Positions 31,593 to 33,741 of a DNA stretch of 33,741 bases are shown piece by piece; the stretch's first letter is position 1; each line of letters starts with the position of its first letter. Below the pieces are notes generated by a model that did no database searches, was not told the origin of the DNA, and worked only from the letters and a program-made list of their open reading frames with translations. A program made the translations under genes and the position numbers. Source of the stretch: Brachionus koreanus (lineage: Eukaryota; Rotifera; Eurotatoria; Ploima; Brachionidae); the NCBI GenBank assembly GCA_016987375.1, contig PJRA01000524.1, positions 811,014 through 844,754 on the forward strand, written 5' to 3'.

Positions 31593-33680
31593 ATGATCAA
31601 AGAAGCTTTTTTAGTCCTAGTACTTTTGGTTTTAAATATTGAGCATTTACAGGCTAGTGAACAATCGGCTGTGAGTCAATTGAACACAAATCGAAACATA
31701 AAAAACCTCAAAAGTCACCTAAGCCATCCATATTACATAGACAATTCGAGTATTTGTCAAATTTTGTTTTTCAATGCACTTCATGTGATTAAAAATTGTT
31801 CGAGTCTTAATTTGGCTGGAAGTGACCTCACTTTTCTCGGTCAGAACACCATGTCAGTAACCGAGCTAATACTTTCCAACAACAACTTTGAATCAAGCAT
31901 TCCATACACTCAGATAAACATGTACGCCATTGTAAGAACACTTGATCTTGGCTTCAATTTAATAAATGACTTCAACACTGAAATAAGACTAATCGATTGC
32001 AATCTTACATGCATCAAATACTTGAAATTAAATCACAATCGGTTTAGCAAAATTCCCACGCTAAGCGCCACATGTTCCAACAATTTGCTCGGCTTGAACA
32101 TGTCCTACAACAAAGAGCTGGTAAACATAGATCAAGATATCGACACATATCCTCTAATGTCGAACTTGGAAAACTTGGATTTGGCTTATTGTAGCATTGA
32201 ACACCTAAATTCAAATAGTATATTTAAAAAAATGCCCAAATTAGTTTATCTCAATATGACTGGCAATCGGATAAAAAATATTTATCCCAATCCTTTTTTG
32301 AGTTTAATTCACTTGGAATATTTGAGCTTTGAGCCAAGTTTGCTGCAATGCAACAGCTCAATTTTGTGGCTAAAGCAATTTTTGCTTATGAATTCGAGAA
32401 TTAAAGGCATATGGCCGAACGGAACTCTTTCCACTCGTCCCTACGAGCCTTTTTGTTTCAACATACTTACCAATCAATCGCAAAACATAATCACCTCTCC
32501 CAATACTAGCTTTTACACAGGCATTTTCTTGAGCACATCGCTGGACACCCGGACCATAGCTGTTATCCAAGGCAAGACTTTGGAGCTCGATTGTGAAAAA
32601 TACAGTGTGCCAGCTTCGGATCTATGGTGGACTTTTAATGACCGAGTATTGAGCAAATCGGTCAATGGTCAATCGCCCTATGAATTCATCGAAAATTTTG
32701 ATCAAACAAATTCATTAAATCATTTCAACAAAACAAGTGTTTTGCGCATCAAAAACATTGAAGATAAACAATCTGGTGTTTATTCATGCAAAGCATTCTA
32801 TTTGAATGTTAGCTTGAATAGATTTCACGATAATATAGCTTCAATTCAATTTAGGGTTGATGTGCAGCCTGCTGCCAAACAGCATGGCTTTTTGACTGGT
32901 GGACAAATAGCAGCTATAGTTGTTGGATCAATAGCAGCACTTTTGCTTTTATGTTTACTCTTGTTTTTGTGTCTTTGGTGCTGTTGTTTTAAAAGAGGCA
33001 TATGCTGCTGCTGTTGTGCTCGCAAAAATGATAAATCAGAAAATTTTACCAAAAATTCACTTGGCTACTCGAGCACTACAAATTCCAAAAAGCATTTGAC
33101 TGAGTTTAACTCAAGCTCGTCGGACAATAGACTGGAAGTGGAGGAAAACTCGTCCGGTTTTCATGACTTGAGCGACTCTAGGCCCAATTATGTGATCAGC
33201 ACAATATCAAGTCGAACAGGACGCAACCAGTACACTCCAAGCAACTATGAAAAACGAAATGATCATGTTTTAGATAGTGGCGGTCATGTGATGATAGATG
33301 ACTACCCATTGACTAATCCCAATCGAGTTAATGTGTATAATGTGCAAAACAATAATCAATTTAGCACTGATTATCAGTCGAGTGGCATCAACTCGAATTT
33401 ATATGCCAACAAGAGCACTATAAACAATGGCTTTTTGGCAGATGATAGCAATTATGGCTATCGGATTGAGCCGCCAATTCAACACTTTATGGAAACAACT
33501 GAATACAGCTCTAATCATTTTGTGTCCGAAAATGATTATGAAGGCAGAAATGAGTATCGAGATGAAAAAATGGTCAACAGACTCGAGTACGACGCAAATG
33601 ATTTTGATCAACAGTATTTTATGCCTGATGAGTATCATAAACGTGTAAATGCCTATCAGAAATATGATAGTGATGTTTAA
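31593..33680 (+). CDS. Leucine-rich repeat and immunoglobulin-domain type I membrane receptor
   Basis: A single exon of 695 residues. A signal peptide (MIKEAFLVLVLLVLNIEHLQA, cut near residue 21) precedes about seven LRRs at 89-251 (VTELILSNNNF, VRTLDLGFNLI, IKYLKLNHNRF, LENLDLAYCSI, LVYLNMTGNRI). A cysteine-containing LRR C-terminal flank follows, then one C2/I-set-like Ig domain at ~322-425 with Cys334, Trp345 and the SGVYSCK motif (Cys399). The membrane helix is at ~437-462. Just inside it lie ten cysteines between 454 and 475 (including CCCCC), then a ~220-residue Asn/Ser/Tyr-rich tail without a TIR or kinase domain. Many N-glycosylation sequons fit an ectodomain. This layout is that of animal LRR-Ig adhesion or neuronal/immune receptors (LRIG, LINGO, AMIGO, Kekkon types); it matches none well enough to name. 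Absence of introns and the unique tail suggest a lineage-specific gene. Confidence 0.9.
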   Translation: MIKEAFLVLVLLVLNIEHLQASEQSAVSQLNTNRNIKNLKSHLSHPYYIDNSSICQILFFNALHVIKNCSSLNLAGSDLTFLGQNTMSVTELILSNNNFESSIPYTQINMYAIVRTLDLGFNLINDFNTEIRLIDCNLTCIKYLKLNHNRFSKIPTLSATCSNNLLGLNMSYNKELVNIDQDIDTYPLMSNLENLDLAYCSIEHLNSNSIFKKMPKLVYLNMTGNRIKNIYPNPFLSLIHLEYLSFEPSLLQCNSSILWLKQFLLMNSRIKGIWPNGTLSTRPYEPFCFNILTNQSQNIITSPNTSFYTGIFLSTSLDTRTIAVIQGKTLELDCEKYSVPASDLWWTFNDRVLSKSVNGQSPYEFIENFDQTNSLNHFNKTSVLRIKNIEDKQSGVYSCKAFYLNVSLNRFHDNIASIQFRVDVQPAAKQHGFLTGGQIAAIVVGSIAALLLLCLLLFLCLWCCCFKRGICCCCCARKNDKSENFTKNSLGYSSTTNSKKHLTEFNSSSSDNRLEVEENSSGFHDLSDSRPNYVISTISSRTGRNQYTPSNYEKRNDHVLDSGGHVMIDDYPLTNPNRVNVYNVQNNNQFSTDYQSSGINSNLYANKSTINNGFLADDSNYGYRIEPPIQHFMETTEYSSNHFVSENDYEGRNEYRDEKMVNRLEYDANDFDQQYFMPDEYHKRVNAYQKYDSDV

Positions 33681-33741
33681 TTGTGATTGACAAGGCTTTA
33701 GGTCGCCTCAAATTTCATTCTAAAAGTGTCAAGTTTTTTAA
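33681..33741. other. Start of the 3' region of the LRR-Ig gene
   Basis: Sixty-one bases after the stop codon; no AATAAA is present before the window ends. Confidence 0.5.

Noticed and set aside
32370..33638. Minus- and plus-strand frames within the LRR-Ig gene
   Set aside because: Shadows of the 695-residue frame; the Gln-rich minus-strand one is the complement of the cysteine/CTG tract.
33625..33648. CTGATGAG followed by AAACG, like a hammerhead ribozyme core
   Set aside because: The required GAAA and flanking stems are absent and the sequence is coding in the LRR-Ig tail.

Overview
This looks like a piece of an animal nuclear genome. It is very A+T rich, genes are sparse, and introns are tiny (48-72 bp where intact) with GT..AG ends. 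The recognisable proteins are metazoan: an EF-hand lysophospholipid acyltransferase of the LPCAT1/2 type and a leucine-rich-repeat/immunoglobulin receptor. Several decayed mariner/Tc1, piggyBac-like and LINE elements are present. A small-genome invertebrate such as a monogonont rotifer would fit, but that assignment is an inference from composition and intron size.

Layout. 1-2 kb: two transposase remnants on the minus strand and a 40-bp perfect palindrome. 2-14 kb: a roughly 12-kb A+T-rich stretch with no convincing gene, holding hairpins, microsatellites and two copies of a short structured repeat. 14.2-15.9 kb: one uninterrupted plus-strand gene for a 572-residue serine-rich, probably disordered protein. 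16.8-17.3 kb: a non-autonomous DNA transposon with 38-bp terminal inverted repeats. 19.35-20.38 kb: a four-exon plus-strand gene for a 281-residue coiled-coil protein. 21.7-25.4 kb: a nine-exon minus-strand LPCAT-like gene of 570 residues. Its 1.5-kb third intron is filled with a LINE reverse-transcriptase remnant, a mariner end and a piggyBac-like MITE inserted into that mariner end. 25.4-30.5 kb: A+T-rich non-coding sequence. 30.49-31.25 kb: a deleted mariner element with both inverted repeats. 31.6-33.7 kb: a single-exon plus-strand LRR-Ig type I membrane receptor.

The genes do not form an operon or an obvious pathway. The coiled-coil and LPCAT genes converge across 1.35 kb. All four start codons lie 6-16 nt downstream of an AG that could be a splice acceptor, which would fit 5'-UTR introns or spliced-leader trans-splicing but is only suggestive in such A+T-rich DNA. 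I found no clearly new multi-gene system. The most novel-looking items are three divergent copies of a ~60-nt structured repeat with an A-rich tail, the nested MITE/mariner pair, the 560-bp TIR element, and a perfect 18-bp inverted repeat inside a coding exon.
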